A DNA stretch of 64,000 nucleotides, taken from Vanilla planifolia (taxonomy: Eukaryota > Streptophyta > Magnoliopsida > Asparagales > Orchidaceae). The translations under genes and the position numbers were made by a program. Location: the NCBI GenBank assembly GCA_023846275.1, contig CM043874.1, positions 28,927,630-28,991,629 of the forward strand. The letters run 5' to 3'. Below, piece after piece: positions 41,102 through 53,749 of the stretch (position 1 is the first letter of the stretch; the number at the start of each line of letters is the position of its first letter). The notes below the pieces were generated by a model. That model worked only from the letters and a program-made list of their open reading frames with translations, had not been told where the DNA came from and ran no database searches.

Positions 41102-43181
41102 TGTCACGCCCCGCCTAAACTATTACTATAATCTACTGATAAAATCAGCTAATCAGAGTATAGCAGCATATAATTGAGGACACAACTGTAAAACTAGGCG
41201 AGGGTGACGTAAGCAAAATAAAACTGTTACCTTTATAATCAACAACAACTTTAATATATGCATACCTGTCACTTGGGAAATCCTGTACAAAAGCTACAAA
41301 ACAGAAATAACAGATACATTTGTACAAAGTCCCATACCATCCTAAGCACCCTCTCTCTGTGAATCAGTGGCATGTCCTGTAATGTAAGTAGGGGAAATGA
41401 GCTTATAAAGCCCAGTAGGTGAATGCTATGGCTACAAGGATATAACATGATGAATATCTAACAACATGCTATAACTCCAATGTAAATATGGCAAAGATAA
41501 ATCTGAAATCAGCATGCAATGAATCAAGCAAAGTATGCAATTCATTTCTTCTTCTTTTCAATTTCTTTTTTTTTTCTTATTCATTTTCTTTTTCTTTTCT
41601 TGCTGGGTCCCAGACTTTCCCCATGATCCACATCCCCCATCCCTATCATATCATATCACATCTCTATGGCATCTATCTCATCTAGAGACCATTGCCTGTA
41701 GGCATATCGTGGCTGGCCAAGCCTATCACGTCGGACCATCTCCGTATCTCAGCCCTGCACAAAGTGCTAGCCATATACGAGATGTCTCGATCTCTATCAC
41801 GTCGGACCATCTCCGTATCTCAGCCCTGCACAAAGTGCTAGCCATATACGAGATGTCTCGATCTCATCATATCCCTCCGCACTCAGCCCTGCACAAAGTA
41901 CTAGCAATGCGGGGGAGGTCTCTATGCCATCTCATCATGCCCAGCATCCTGTGCTGGTGCTTATATGTCCGGGGACTACTGGGATGCGATCTAGGGTCAA
42001 TTCTTTTCTTTTTCTTTTATTCTCTTTTCTTTTTAGGGAATTTAACCCTTTAAGAGGCATAATCGATACCTCTACACATTTTCTTTGGTATGCTTTATAT
42101 TTTACTATACCATAGTATCATATTGCAAATTCTCATTTCATTTTCATATAATGCCATAATATTTTAAAGCCATGCTTTTATAATAAAATAACAATCACTA
42201 CTTACATTACTATTTAAATAAATTCACCTACCTGAGTTCCTGAGGGTCCTGCCATTCTTTGGCCTCTTCCCCTTCCCCTTCCTCTTCTTCTCATTTATTT
42301 CAATTACAGGGTGCTGAAATCGCAAATCAATATATTTTTTATCAAATTTTGTTTTAAATGCTGCAACATACAGGTAATTGATCTCTGCAGAATGAACACT
42401 AAATTACCTGTCAGAGTTTGTTTTCTTCACACTTATGCAGCCTTCGCCACTCAACACTTCTTTTCAATTTTTTTCCCCCCTTTTAACACTGCTCAAGCAC
42501 AAATAATTCAAGGGGATAAAATAAATAGAAAACCTCTTACCGTCGGCTTAAGAACAACAAAAGAAACTCACCGGAGGCTGCCGCTGACCACTGCACGGTT
42601 CAGAAATTCCCCTCGGATCAAGCCGACACTCGTATGCAACCCTCCTTTCTCGGCACGGAAAACGAGAAAAGGCTGCACCGCAAAAATTCCAAAAATCAAA
42701 AACACGTTCCCTTCTACGGTTCGAGGAGAGAGAAACCGCTCGGGAAGAGAGAGAAACTGCTCGGGAAGAGAGAGAAACTGCTCAGGACTTACCCGGTTCC
42801 CTTCTCACTGAGCTCGGAACCCGAATCGCCGCCACCGGACTCTCCCTTCTTCCGATTTTCGTCAGGACGGAAACTGCCGCGGTTTCGTCGCAGTTTCGTC
42901 AGGACGGAGACCGCTGCGGGAAAACCCTCGATCCCCCTTTTTTTTTTTTCCTCCGCTGCTTCGCACAGTTCGGCACGAAAGATTAGGGATTAGGGCTCCT
43001 TAATTAATTTTTTTTTCCTCGGGCTCGCGTCCGGCCCCGACACGCGGCGTCGTCGGATCGCCTCGCGTCCGGCCCCGTGCGTTTTAGGGATTAGGGATTC
43101 CGGTTCGGCTTGGTTCCGGTTCGACGTGGTTCCGGTTCGGCGTTAACCGAACCCTTTTTTTTTTTTTTTCTGGATATTACA
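41102..43181 (-). repeat. 3' LTR (element orientation), 2,080 bp
   Basis: Left copy. It starts tgtcacgccccgcc and ends ggatattaca on the plus strand. It contains a perfect 71-bp tandem pair at 41,723 and 41,794, and a GC-rich segment (about 42,540-43,150) with short repeats of the type ggttccggttcg. Open frames of 60-170 codons inside it show no known domain and lie within LTR sequence, so I do not call them genes. Confidence 0.97.
41723..41864. repeat. 71-bp tandem pair within the left LTR
   Basis: Units begin ctatcacgtcggacc at 41,723 and 41,794 and look identical. The same pair is at 48,527 and 48,598 in the other LTR, so it predates insertion. Confidence 0.95.
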
Positions 43182-43196
43182 ATCTCCTCTCCTTCA
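43182..43196 (-). other. Polypurine tract
   Basis: Minus-strand gaaggagaggagat directly abuts the first base of the 3' LTR, the usual position for priming plus-strand DNA synthesis. Confidence 0.93.
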
Positions 43197-43217
43197 AGAA
43201 ATTTCGTCCCGAAATTT

Positions 43218-46200
43218 TCAGAACAACTCTGGATACTGAGCTTTCATATCTGCCTCAATTTCCCAGGTTGCCTCAATATCAGTGTGGTTCTGCCACAATA
43301 CTTGAACCATGGAAATCGCTTTATTTCTTAGCACTTTCTCTTTTCGATCTAGGATCAGAATTGGCTTTTCTTGATATGTCAGATCTGGCTGAATTTCGAT
43401 ACCTTCTGTATCGTATCGAATAATATGCGCTGGATCTGAAACATACTTCCTCAGGAGAGACACATGAAACACATCATGCACTCCAGCCAACTGAATAGGT
43501 AAAGCAATTCTGTATGCAACCTGTCCTATTCTTTCAGAAATTTGAAAAGGACCAATAAATTTGGGCTTCAATTTCCCTGCTTTACCAAATCTGAAAACTC
43601 CTTTCATAGGACTAACTTTGAGGAAAACATGATCTCCCTCTTGGAATTCAACATGTTTGTGTTTACTGTCAAAAAATTTCCTCTGTCGATCCTGTGCAGT
43701 CCGTATTCTTTCTTTAATCAGTTTTACTTTTTCTGTGGCATCATCCACAAAATCAGGACCAATAAGCTGTCTTTCTCTACCTTCAAACCAGCATAGAGGA
43801 GATTGACATTTCCTGCCATACAGAGCTTCATAGGGAGCCATCCCAATGCTAGCCTGATAACTGTTATTATATGTAAATTCCACTAAAGATAAGTGGCTCT
43901 CCCAATCTCCTCCAAAATCAAGAATACACAGTCTCAACAGATCTTCCAAAACTTTAATTACTCGTTCAGTCTGGCCATCTGTCTGTGGGTGGAAAGCTGT
44001 ACTGAATTTCAACTGAGTACCAAAAGCTTGATGTACCTTTTTCCAGAAATGAGATGTAAACTTTGGATCTCTATCAGAAATAATCTCCTTAGGCACACCA
44101 TGCAGCTTCACAATTTGTTTTAAATACAACTGAGCTAGCCTTTCTGCTGAATAGGTGACTTTAATGGCCAAGAAATGCGCACATTTAGTCAACCTATCAA
44201 TTATTACCCACACACAATCATGACCTGCCTGTGATCTAGGCAAACCCACAACAAAATCCATTGATATACTTTCCCATTTCCACTCAGGAATGGGTAAAGG
44301 TTGCAGCAAACCACTAGGCTTCTGTTGTTCCCCTTTAACCTGCTGACAAATCAGACATTTTCTGACCCATTCTGCAACATCTCGCTTGAGACCAGGCCAC
44401 CAAAAATTTTGTTTCAATTCTTGATACATTTTTGTGCCTCCAGGATGGATAGCATACTTTGAATTGTGAGCTTCACTAAGCAACAATTGTTTCAATTGGA
44501 GATGATCAGGAATACATAACCGGCCTTGAAATCTCAACACATCATCTTTATCTAGAGAAAAGTCAGATATCCAGCCATCCCTGATTTTCTGAATTAGTTT
44601 CTGACATTCTTCATCTTGCAACTGATCTTCTTTAATAGACTGCAGCCAATCAGGTCTGATAGACAACTGACCAAGCAATAACACATTTCTCTGCAGTTCT
44701 TTCTCTAATAAAAGTTTATCAATTTCAAATACAGTCAGCTTCTCAACATCTTGGGATAAAATTGAGCTAACATAAGCTCTCCTGCTCAGGGCATCAGCAA
44801 CCACATTAGCTTTTCCTGGATGATAGATTATTTTCAGATCATAATCTTTGATGAATTCAAGCCACCTTCTCTGTCTCAGATTCAACTCTTTCTGATCAAA
44901 AATGTATTTCAAGCTTTTATGATCTGTCAATAATTCACATTTCACTCCATAGAGATAGTGCCTCCATATTTTCAAAGCAAAAACTATTGCTGCTAATTCC
45001 AGATCATGCACTGGATAATTTTTCTCATGAGGTTTCAGCTGTCTGGAAGCATAAGCTATCACTTTGCCATACTGCATTAACACACAGCCCAAACCTTGCA
45101 ATGATGCGTCACTGAAAACCTGATAGCCTTCAGTTCCTTCAGGCAATGTTAATACTGGAGCAGATGTCAATTTTTCTTTCAACTGCTGAAAACTTCTTTC
45201 ACAAGATGCATTCCACTCAAATTTCACAGCCTTCTGAGTCAATCTTGATATTGGTGCAGCGATTTGAGAAAAACCCTGCACAAATTTTCGATAATAACCT
45301 GCCAAACCCAGAAAACTTCTGACTTCAAATACATTTGAAGGTTGGGGCCAATTTACAATAGCTTCTATTTTCTGGGGATCTACAGAAATCCCTTCTGCGC
45401 TAATAACATGCCCCAAAAATGAAATCTTAGACAACCAGAATTCACATTTTGAGAATTTAGCATACAACTGATGCATCTGTAAAGTCTGCAATACTGTATG
45501 CAAGTGTCTTTCATGATCCTTGACATTTCTGGAATACACCAAAATATCATCAATAAACACCACAACAAACTGATCCAGATATTCTTTAAATACTCTGTTC
45601 ATCAAATCCATAAATGCTGCAGGGGCATTGGTTAGGCCAAAAGGTAACACCAGGAATTCATAATGCCCATATCTAGTCCTGAAAGCAGTCTTAGATATGT
45701 CATCTTTCTTGATTTTCAACTGGTGATAACCAGACCTTAAATCAATTTTCGAAAATACTGCAGCGCCCTGCAACTGATCAAATAAATCATCAATCCTCGG
45801 CAGTGGATAACGATTCTTGATAGTAATTTTATTCAACTCCCTGTAATCAATACACATCCTTAAACTGCCATCTTTCTTTTTCACAAATAAAATCGGTGCT
45901 CCCCATGGAGACACACTGGGTCTAATAAAACCCTTGTCAAGCAACTCTTGAATCTGGACTTTTACCTCTTGCAATTCAGCAGGGGCCATTCTATACGGTG
46001 CCTTGGAAACAGGTTCCACTCCTGACATCAACTGGATTTCAAATTCGATTTCTCTGTCTGGAGGTAAACCAGGCAACTCTTCTGGAAATACCTCGGGATA
46101 CTTACAAACTACAGGAACATCCTGCAACTTCCCAAAATTCTGATATGGTAGCAACACAGAAAGCAAAAATCCTTCATTTCCTTTCTGAAGCAATTTACAA

Positions 46201-47672
46201 ACTTTCAACACAGAAATGAAAGGAATTCTCCTTCCTTTCCCATAGTAAATTACTTCTTCTCCCAATTGGGTTTTCATCTGCACTCTCTTTTCCATACAAT
46301 CAATTTTGACTTGATGTTTCACAAGCCAATCCATCCCCAAAATAATATCAAATTCACTTAGGGGTAAAATTATCAAATCCACAGAGAAATCTGTTCCCTG
46401 AATTTCTATATTTCCATTTACATATTCTTTTGCTAAAATTTCTGATCCATCTGGTAATTTAACTAATAAAGCAGTTTTCATGATTTGTAATGGTAACAGC
46501 AAATGATCACACACATGCTGAGCTACAAATGAATGCGATGCTCCACAATCAAAAAGAACTGATACCGCAATATTTTTGAATGATAAAATACCTGATATCA
46601 CATCAGTAGAACGAGGAGCATCCTGCTGAGATATAGCATAGACTCTCGGCTGTCCACTTTTGCCAGCTGGCTGACCTCTGCCTGTGCCACCCGATGCTGT
46701 GGTAGATGCTGTACCTCGACCTCTGCCAGTACCAGCTCTACCACCTCTAGTAAAACCAGTGGGTGATGAGGCCATCCCAGATGCCGCACTAGCCTGGGGA
46801 CAATCTCTAGCTATATGCCCTGGCTCACCACAAGTAAAACATTTGATCTGGCCACCAGTCCGATACCAACAAATCCCTCTATGAAATTTTCCACATTCTG
46901 GACACTGAGGGATCTTTCCAGTATCTGTATCAGTCCTGCTACTGCTAGCTACAGATCCTGATTTTCCAGTACCAAATCTCTTACCTCTGAACTTTTTGAA
47001 TCCCTCTTTAAAAGATGTGGTCTCTTTGATGGCTAGGGGTTCTTCTCTTTTTCTTTCTGCACTTTCCTGCACTTCCAGCACCTGCAAGTTCTGTTCTATC
47101 ATTCTGGCATTTTCCACAAGTTCAAAGAAGTCAGCTGTTCTGAAAGAAATTAAAGCAGATTTGATTTCATGTTTCAATCCTTTTCTGAATACAAAACAGC
47201 GCTGCTCCTCAGAACCAAACATGTCAGGCACATGTCTCGCCAGAGTGCTGAATTTTCTTTCATATTCAGATACTGTAAGGGCACCCTGAACCAGAACAGA
47301 AAGATCTTCCCGCATTCTTTCTCGGGCAGATAAAGGGATGTAGCACATTTCAAAATCAGCTACAAATTCTGGCCATGAGATTTCTTTTGTTGGCCTGCTC
47401 CTGAATTTAATCCTGTGGCGTGATTCCCACCAGTCCACAGCCTCGTCATCAAGCACCAAAATAGCTAAAGGAACTCTTCTGTGCTCTGGGCAATCCATGC
47501 CCTCAAAGATTCTTGTCATCTGCTTAATCCATCTCTCTGCAACTAAGGGATCTGTTCCTCCAGCAAAGTGAGGGGGATGCATGTGATAGAATTGATTTAC
47601 TGCTTTATCCATCATGAAGCTGTCATCCTCCCTTCTCATTTGTTGTTGCGAAGAAGATGAAGCAATTGGCAT
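43218..47672 (-). CDS. Gag-Pol polyprotein of Tekay-type chromovirus, intact
   Basis: Encodes all proteins for reverse transcription and integration as one 1,484-residue frame without stops. Order: retrotransposon gag (about residues 30-190); zinc knuckle [14 protein letters not shown] near 277-292; aspartic protease with FDCGASHSF near 374 and IILGMDWL; reverse transcriptase with [27 protein letters not shown] and the catalytic FIDDILVYS near 704; RNase H with [10 protein letters not shown] near 851 and ADALSR; integrase zinc region from HPGGTKMY near 1074 to CLICQQ; integrase core with D in MDFVVGLP, D in SDRDPKF near 1199 and E in QTDGQTERV; and a C-terminal chromodomain from about 1431. 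The first Met gives [11 protein letters not shown]; 27 in-frame codons upstream lack ATG. The protease motif is DCG rather than DSG or DTG. Confidence 0.97.
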   Translation of the reverse strand: MPIASSSSQQQMRREDDSFMMDKAVNQFYHMHPPHFAGGTDPLVAERWIKQMTRIFEGMDCPEHRRVPLAILVLDDEAVDWWESRHRIKFRSRPTKEISWPEFVADFEMCYIPLSARERMREDLSVLVQGALTVSEYERKFSTLARHVPDMFGSEEQRCFVFRKGLKHEIKSALISFRTADFFELVENARMIEQNLQVLEVQESAERKREEPLAIKETTSFKEGFKKFRGKRFGTGKSGSVASSSRTDTDTGKIPQCPECGKFHRGICWYRTGGQIKCFTCGEPGHIARDCPQASAASGMASSPTGFTRGGRAGTGRGRGTASTTASGGTGRGQPAGKSGQPRVYAISQQDAPRSTDVISGILSFKNIAVSVLFDCGASHSFVAQHVCDHLLLPLQIMKTALLVKLPDGSEILAKEYVNGNIEIQGTDFSVDLIILPLSEFDIILGMDWLVKHQVKIDCMEKRVQMKTQLGEEVIYYGKGRRIPFISVLKVCKLLQKGNEGFLLSVLLPYQNFGKLQDVPVVCKYPEVFPEELPGLPPDREIEFEIQLMSGVEPVSKAPYRMAPAELQEVKVQIQELLDKGFIRPSVSPWGAPILFVKKKDGSLRMCIDYRELNKITIKNRYPLPRIDDLFDQLQGAAVFSKIDLRSGYHQLKIKKDDISKTAFRTRYGHYEFLVLPFGLTNAPAAFMDLMNRVFKEYLDQFVVVFIDDILVYSRNVKDHERHLHTVLQTLQMHQLYAKFSKCEFWLSKISFLGHVISAEGISVDPQKIEAIVNWPQPSNVFEVRSFLGLAGYYRKFVQGFSQIAAPISRLTQKAVKFEWNASCERSFQQLKEKLTSAPVLTLPEGTEGYQVFSDASLQGLGCVLMQYGKVIAYASRQLKPHEKNYPVHDLELAAIVFALKIWRHYLYGVKCELLTDHKSLKYIFDQKELNLRQRRWLEFIKDYDLKIIYHPGKANVVADALSRRAYVSSILSQDVEKLTVFEIDKLLLEKELQRNVLLLGQLSIRPDWLQSIKEDQLQDEECQKLIQKIRDGWISDFSLDKDDVLRFQGRLCIPDHLQLKQLLLSEAHNSKYAIHPGGTKMYQELKQNFWWPGLKRDVAEWVRKCLICQQVKGEQQKPSGLLQPLPIPEWKWESISMDFVVGLPRSQAGHDCVWVIIDRLTKCAHFLAIKVTYSAERLAQLYLKQIVKLHGVPKEIISDRDPKFTSHFWKKVHQAFGTQLKFSTAFHPQTDGQTERVIKVLEDLLRLCILDFGGDWESHLSLVEFTYNNSYQASIGMAPYEALYGRKCQSPLCWFEGRERQLIGPDFVDDATEKVKLIKERIRTAQDRQRKFFDSKHKHVEFQEGDHVFLKVSPMKGVFRFGKAGKLKPKFIGPFQISERIGQVAYRIALPIQLAGVHDVFHVSLLRKYVSDPAHIIRYDTEGIEIQPDLTYQEKPILILDRKEKVLRNKAISMVQVLWQNHTDIEATWEIEADMKAQYPELF

Positions 47673-47890
47673 TTGAGCATTATCAGAGCCTTGCTCTCTT
47701 TCTTCATTGCCAACAGGAGGTACATTTGCTTCTTCTCCTCTAGATCCCTTTATTTAGCAAATTTACACATATCAATTCTCAATAATTCAACAATTTTCAC
47801 AATTATATGTATGTGCTTTACTTAAAAACAGGTATGACATATACATGCTGTGCTAGTGTCCTCACTCAAATTCTTAATTCTTACAACTTT

Positions 47891-47902
47891 TCTCTGATAC
47901 CA
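47891..47902 (-). other. Primer-binding site, initiator tRNA-Met type
   Basis: Minus-strand tggtatcagag lies three bases inside the 5' LTR. It is complementary to the 3' end of plant initiator tRNA-Met over 11 bases, the usual primer for this lineage; the match breaks afterwards (aa instead of cc). Confidence 0.95.
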
Positions 47903-47905
47903 CCC

Positions 47906-49964
47906 TGTCACGCACCGCCTAAACTATTACTATAATCTACTGATAAAATCAGCTAATCAGAGTATAGCAGCATATAATTGAGGACACAACTGTAAAACTA
48001 GGCGAGGGTGACGTAAGCAAAATAAAACTGTTACCTTTATAATCAACAGCAACTTTAATATATGCATACCTGTCACTTGGGAAATCCTGTACAAAAGCTA
48101 CAAAACAGAAATAACAGATACATTTGTACAAAGTCCCATACCATCCTAAGCACCCTCTCTCTGTGAATCAGTGGCATGTCCTGTAATGTAAGTAGGGGAA
48201 ATGAGCTTATAAAGCCCAGTAGGTGAATGCTATGGCTACAAGGATATAACATGATGAATATCTAACAACATGCTATAACTCCAATGTAAATATGGCAAAG
48301 ATAAATCTGAAATCAGCATGCAATGAATCAAGCAAAGTATGCAATTCATTTCTTCTTCTTTTCAATTTCTTTTTTTTTTCTTATTCATTTTCTTTTTCTT
48401 TTCTTGCTGGGTCCCAGACTTTCCCCATGATCCACATCCCCCATCCCTATCATATCATATCACATCTCTATGGCATCTATCTCATCTAGAGACCATTGCC
48501 CGTAGGCATATCGTGGCTGGCCAAGCCTATCACGTCGGACCATCTCCGTATCTCAGCCCTGCACAAAGTGCTAGCCATATACGAGATGTCTCGATCTCTA
48601 TCACGTCGGACCATCTCCGTATCTCAGCCCTGCACAAAGTGCTAGCCATATACGAGATGTCTCGATCTCATCATATCCCTCCGCACTCAGCCCTGCACAA
48701 AGTACTAGCAATGCGGGGGAGGTCTCTATGCCATCTCATCATGCCCAGCATCCTGTGCTGGTGCTTATATGTCCGGGGACTACTGGGATGCGATCTAGGG
48801 TCAATTCTTTTCTTTTTCTTTTATTCTCTTTTCTTTTTAGGGAATTTAACCCTTTAAGAGGCATAATCGATACCTCTACACATTTTCTTTGGCATGCTTT
48901 ATATTTTACTATACCAAGTATCATATTGCAAATTCTCATTTCATTTTCATATAATGCCATAATATTTTAAAGCCATGCTTTTATAATAAAATAACAATCA
49001 CTACTTACATTACTATTTAAATAAATTCACCTACCTGAGTTCCTGAGGGTCCTGCCATTCTTTGGCCTCTTCCCCTTCCCCTTCCTCTTCTTCTCATTTA
49101 TTTCAATTACAGGGTGCTGAAATCGCAAATCAATATATTTTTTATCAAATTTTGTTTTAAATGCTGCAACATACAGGTAATTGATCTCTGCAGAATGAAC
49201 ACTAAATTACCTGTCAGAGTTTGTTTTCTTCACACTTATGCAGCCTTCGCCACTCAACACTTCTTTTCAATTTTTTTCCCCCCTTTTAACACTGCTCAAG
49301 CACAAATAATTCAAGGGGATAAAATAAATAGAAAACCTCTTACCGTCGGCTTAAGAACAACAAAAGAAACTCACCGGAGGCTGCCGCTGACCACTGCACG
49401 GTTCAGAAATTCCCCTTGGATCAAGCCGACACTCGTATGCAACCCTCCTTTCTCGGCACGGAAAACGAGAAAAGGCTGCACCGCAAAAATTCCAAAAATC
49501 AAAAACACGTTCCCTTCTACGGTTCGAGGAGAGAGAAACCGCTCGGGAAGAGAGAGAAACTGCTCAGGACTTACCCGGTTCCCTTCTCGCTGAGCTCGGA
49601 ACCCGAATCGCCGCCACCGGACTCTCCCTTCTTCCGATTTTCGTCAGGACGGAAACTGCCGTGGTTTCGTCGCGGTTTCGTCAGGACGGAGACCGCTGCG
49701 GGAAAACCCTCGATCCCCCTTCTTCTTTTTTTCCTCCGCTGCTTCGCACAGTTCGGCACGAAAGATTAGGGATTAGGGCTCCTTAATTAATTTTTTTTTT
49801 CCTCGGGCTCGCGTCCGGCCCCGACACGCGGCGTCGTCGGATCGCCTCGCGTCCGGCCCCGTGCGTTTTAGGGATTAGGGATTCCGGTTCGGCTTGGTTC
49901 CGGTTCGACGTGGTTCCGGTTCGGCGTTAACCGAACCCTTTTTTTTTTTTTTCTGGATATTACA
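47906..49964 (-). repeat. 5' LTR (element orientation), 2,059 bp
   Basis: Right copy, nearly identical to the left one. It lacks one 21-bp unit of the gaaactgctcgggaagaga type present in the left LTR near 42,745-42,785. As the 5' LTR in element orientation it should contain the promoter, but I could not fix a TATA box with confidence. Confidence 0.97.
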
Positions 49965-49969
49965 GTGAT
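49965..49969. repeat. Target-site duplication, right copy (GTGAT)
   Basis: gtgat follows the right LTR end ggatattaca and matches 41,097-41,101. Confidence 0.95.
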
Positions 49970-50011
49970 GGTGTCATAAGAAGGTGAGGTACATCCTTAG
50001 GTGATGATGCC

Positions 50012-50018
<7 letters not shown>

Positions 50019-50072
<54 letters not shown>
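50019..50072. repeat. (TA)n microsatellite beside the insertion
   Basis: About 27 TA units. A shorter TA run (about 41,070-41,080) precedes the left LTR and is followed by the same 'aatttagccttggttggtga', so the two runs belong to a duplicated local unit. Confidence 0.95.
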
Positions 50073-50076
<4 letters not shown>

Positions 50077-53000
50077 AGCCTTGGTTGGTGATGGTGCCAT
50101 AAAAAGGTGAGATTCATCATCATCATAAGTGATGATGTCATAAAGAGATATACTATGAATCTTATGTAGTAATAATATCACAATGAGATGTATATGTTCT
50201 AAAATGATATTAATGTTATGATAAGATGTGACATATCCTTGGTGGTATGATGGAACAAAAAGTGACAAATTCTGGTAAAGAATATACCAAAAATGGGTAT
50301 TGATAAAATTGTTACTACACTATATATGAAATGTTATAGAGTATGATTATTTATTATTCTCATATTATGCATCTATTATATATCATGTTTTCTTGTTTTA
50401 ATATCATATGTTATATTATTATTTAACCCATTAAATCTTTTATATTATTTTAACATATGTTTATTAACATATATAAGTATAAATTATACACCATAAGATT
50501 TGTAGAGAATAGTATTATAGGAGATTATATTGTTAGTGAGCATGTCCATTTTGGATCTATTTGGTTGTAATAAAACGAAGATATACTAAGCTAGGTAAGA
50601 CATATGGTGACCATATTTGGTATATGATAATTTATAATTTTTCATATTATTATTATTCTTTTTATTTATGTTTTTAATTAGTTATTTTGAGTGAAAAAGT
50701 TATTTTATTATATTATTAAAAATTTATTGTATTACTTAAAAATAAAGTTTTAATATATAGATATTTAATAATACTAAATTTATGTGATACTCATAGAATA
50801 TCCATAACATACATCATACTTGTGGTAAAGTAGGAAAGGAAATACTATTACACCATCCATAATAGCGATAGAATATGTTGCTATAGATAAATGTGTAGGA
50901 CAAACATTATGGTTAAAGAAATGGTTGAAGAATTTTGGAGTTTTACTACAAAAGATTCTAATTAAATTTTAAACTACAAGAATGATATATCTAACTAAAA
51001 ATCCCATCCAACACTTTAGAACAAAGGAAACATAAATTTGATGTCAAAAACATGGAAATGTAATAAGTTAGTAATTTTTACTAGACCTCTAATTTTGTCA
51101 AAGGTGAAAATAACATAATAGGAATGATATAAAAAGCACAAAAGAGGAATAATGACATAAAAGGTGAAAATAATATAGAAAGAAGGATAACTATATAAAA
51201 TGGAATAAGAATTGCTACAAGCCTAATATGGATTAAGGAGTAGTAAGAAATATTAAAGATTTATATGAGGATTTATGTCCAAAAAAGTTATGTGATACAA
51301 CATGTCAAAACATTCATGGACTTTTTGTCTTTATTAATTTTTTTTGCAACATATAGAATCATTTGTTTTTCATATTTTTTTCTTAACACTTGGAATTATC
51401 TATTGTTTATTTTCTAGCAAGTGGTTATCTTTTGAACATGTGATATTAAAAGTGAGAATAAAGTAGTGTTCATTTCAAAAATAAATTCCAACAAGTAGCA
51501 TCTTTTCAAACACAATGTAAATTATGAACATTATTTTTCAAAAATTGATATCATATTTTTAAAAAAATAGTATAAATCAATAATCACTATCATATTTTAT
51601 ATTTATAAGGTTTAACACTTGGTGTTATCCTATCTTTCAAACAAACTTATTTGATTCATTTTAAACCTTTTGAAAGGGAAGAATTAATTTGAGATTCATT
51701 TTCATTTTAAACTTTTTATAATTACTATGTTGTTTATGATTATATCTTAACTAGTTTGTCATAAAAAAATGGGAGCTTATTAGCCCCATAAACTTAAGAT
51801 TGTTCAAATTGAATCTTGATGATAATAACCCAATCTTATAAACAACTAATGATCACATGACGATCTTTGAATATAAATAATTGGAATTACTTAAAGATAA
51901 TAAAGGAATAATTATACATCACATTAGAAGAAATAGATCAAAGATAAGAGGACTAAATTAAAGTCAAGATAGGGTATAATTAATTTAGAATTTTGTACAA
52001 TTAGCCTTGATAGATTTAGTACAATAATAATATATTTTTAAATAATTATTGCATGTTTTTTAAAATAAAAAATGATCTATACATATTTAGAATATTACAA
52101 TGCATCATAAACATTTTTAAAGCTTCATACACTTTAGGCACTTAAATTTAGTTAAGCATCATAAGAAATTAAATAAATGACAAAATAAACTCTATCACGC
52201 TCAAGCTTCTGATCTAGCATCTAATAAACATCAGACCCTTTGATAGAAAGATTTGTTAATAAGATTTAAGCCTTTAATCAAGCATTCTATCGATAGGTTG
52301 TTGGATCATTTGATCAAGAACTAAATAGTTTATCTAATGGTAATAGGAAAGTTTGATATATAATCTAATAAAAATTTTGATTTGGTTATCGAAATCAACT
52401 TCTTTCAAACGATCATCAAATGATCTAATAGTCGTTCAATAAAATATTTGGCAATGACTCCAATATTGGTGGAATATTTTGATAAAAATTAAAAAAAATT
52501 AAATTAAAATTGAGTTTTATTAGAAAGCTATCAAACCATTTGATGGATAGTCTAAATCTCATTAGATTGCATATCATTTAATCCTATAGATAGATGTTGA
52601 ATGTAATAGATCAAAATTGAATCGATTAAATCATATGTTGATCAAACCATCCATCATTGCCATTAAGCTTGTATATGTTGTGAAAGATCAAGAAAACATT
52701 TAGTAAGACATGAGAAATTGGTATGTTAAATTTTTAGAGAATTTAGAAAGTTTCAACAACCTCACTTAATAAATAGGAGATTGATTCATGGCATTCTACT
52801 ATTTGAGATTTATTATTTAGTGATGGATTCAAAGGTGTCATATTGGGTCTTGTGTGGAGGGATAGAATTGCTAAATCTAAAGGGATTTAAAGATGCTTGC
52901 ATTAAGGCTTATGTGGAGGGAGAGAATTGTTGAATCAAAGAAAAACTTTGAAGGTTGGTGCTTTAGGTCTTATATGAAAAGAAGCTCACTCTAAACATTG

Positions 53001-53749
53001 TATGGTGAGAGTTTCGTGATTTATCCTTTTGTCTCAAGTAAAAAAGTAATTATAAAAACTTCTTTATAAACAATTACAAAGAAGTAAAGAAAAAGTGATA
53101 TGCTCGAACAAGCTATTGAAAAGAGGACATAAACTCAACAAAAAAGAGTTGAATAATTTGAAAATATGATTTTTTTCTTTTGTTTTCTTTTTTTTACTTT
53201 TTTTATTTATTGCACTACTAATTGGATTTGTGATTTGTAATTTAAATTTATTTATTTTTATTCACCTAATTCATCCCATTCTTGATTTGCCAAGGGCCAA
53301 TAATTCTAGAATATGAGAAGCCTTTGGTGAGAATGGTGTCACTCATAAAGGTCAAATAAGGATTTGTCAACTACCATCGTCCACATTATCAATGAAATGA
53401 AAAGTGAAGGAACAACCAACCCCAAAAAGGGATGATTTTGTCTTGATGGAACTCCTAATTTCCTTTGAAAAAATATTATTGGGATCTTAACCTAATATTG
53501 AGCTATAACCCTTTCTTCATCAAACTAAACAAGAGGAAGCTTATCATAAATAAGCAGAAACTTAACATAAAAAAGAAACAAAGATATCTTGTGAAAGGAG
53601 AATGTGACAATATATCATTCATAATTCAAATTTAAACTCAAGATTATCAGCATCTACATAATTCAAATTTAAACTTCTTTATATCATTCATAAAAAAAAG
53701 TTATAACTTTTGTTAATATTTTTTAAAAATATTATAAAATTAAACACAA
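50073..53749. other. Gene-free AT-rich intergenic region
   Basis: No gene or domain is recognised. Short repeated phrases such as 'ggtgatgatgcca' and 'gtgatgatgtcata' occur at 49,970-50,160. The 52,200-52,680 segment contains tgat/atca-rich phrases like those at 38.7 and 40.6 kb. Confidence 0.6.

Larger units (their letters stand above)
41102..49964 (-). mobile_element. Full-length Ty3-type LTR retrotransposon, Tekay chromovirus clade
   Basis: An 8,863-bp element in minus orientation with every expected part: 2,080 and 2,059-bp LTRs with TG...CA ends, a 5-bp target duplication, an initiator-Met-type primer site, a polypurine tract and an uninterrupted gag-pol reading frame. The C-terminal chromodomain with [17 protein letters not shown] and [17 protein letters not shown] is of the type found in the Tekay/Del lineage. 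By hand the LTRs differ at about ten single bases plus one 21-bp and a few 1-bp length changes, so insertion is recent. The element appears potentially autonomous; expression cannot be judged from sequence. Confidence 0.97.

Noticed and set aside
41488..42993. Open frames of 60-172 codons in the left LTR, with near-identical copies at 48,292-49,769
   Set aside because: They lie wholly inside LTR sequence, resemble no known protein, and appear twice only because the LTRs are repeated.
43081..43110. Telomere-like tagggattaggg repeats in the LTR
   Set aside because: Only two units, imperfect relative to TTTAGGG, and present in both LTRs as part of the element; not an interstitial telomere.
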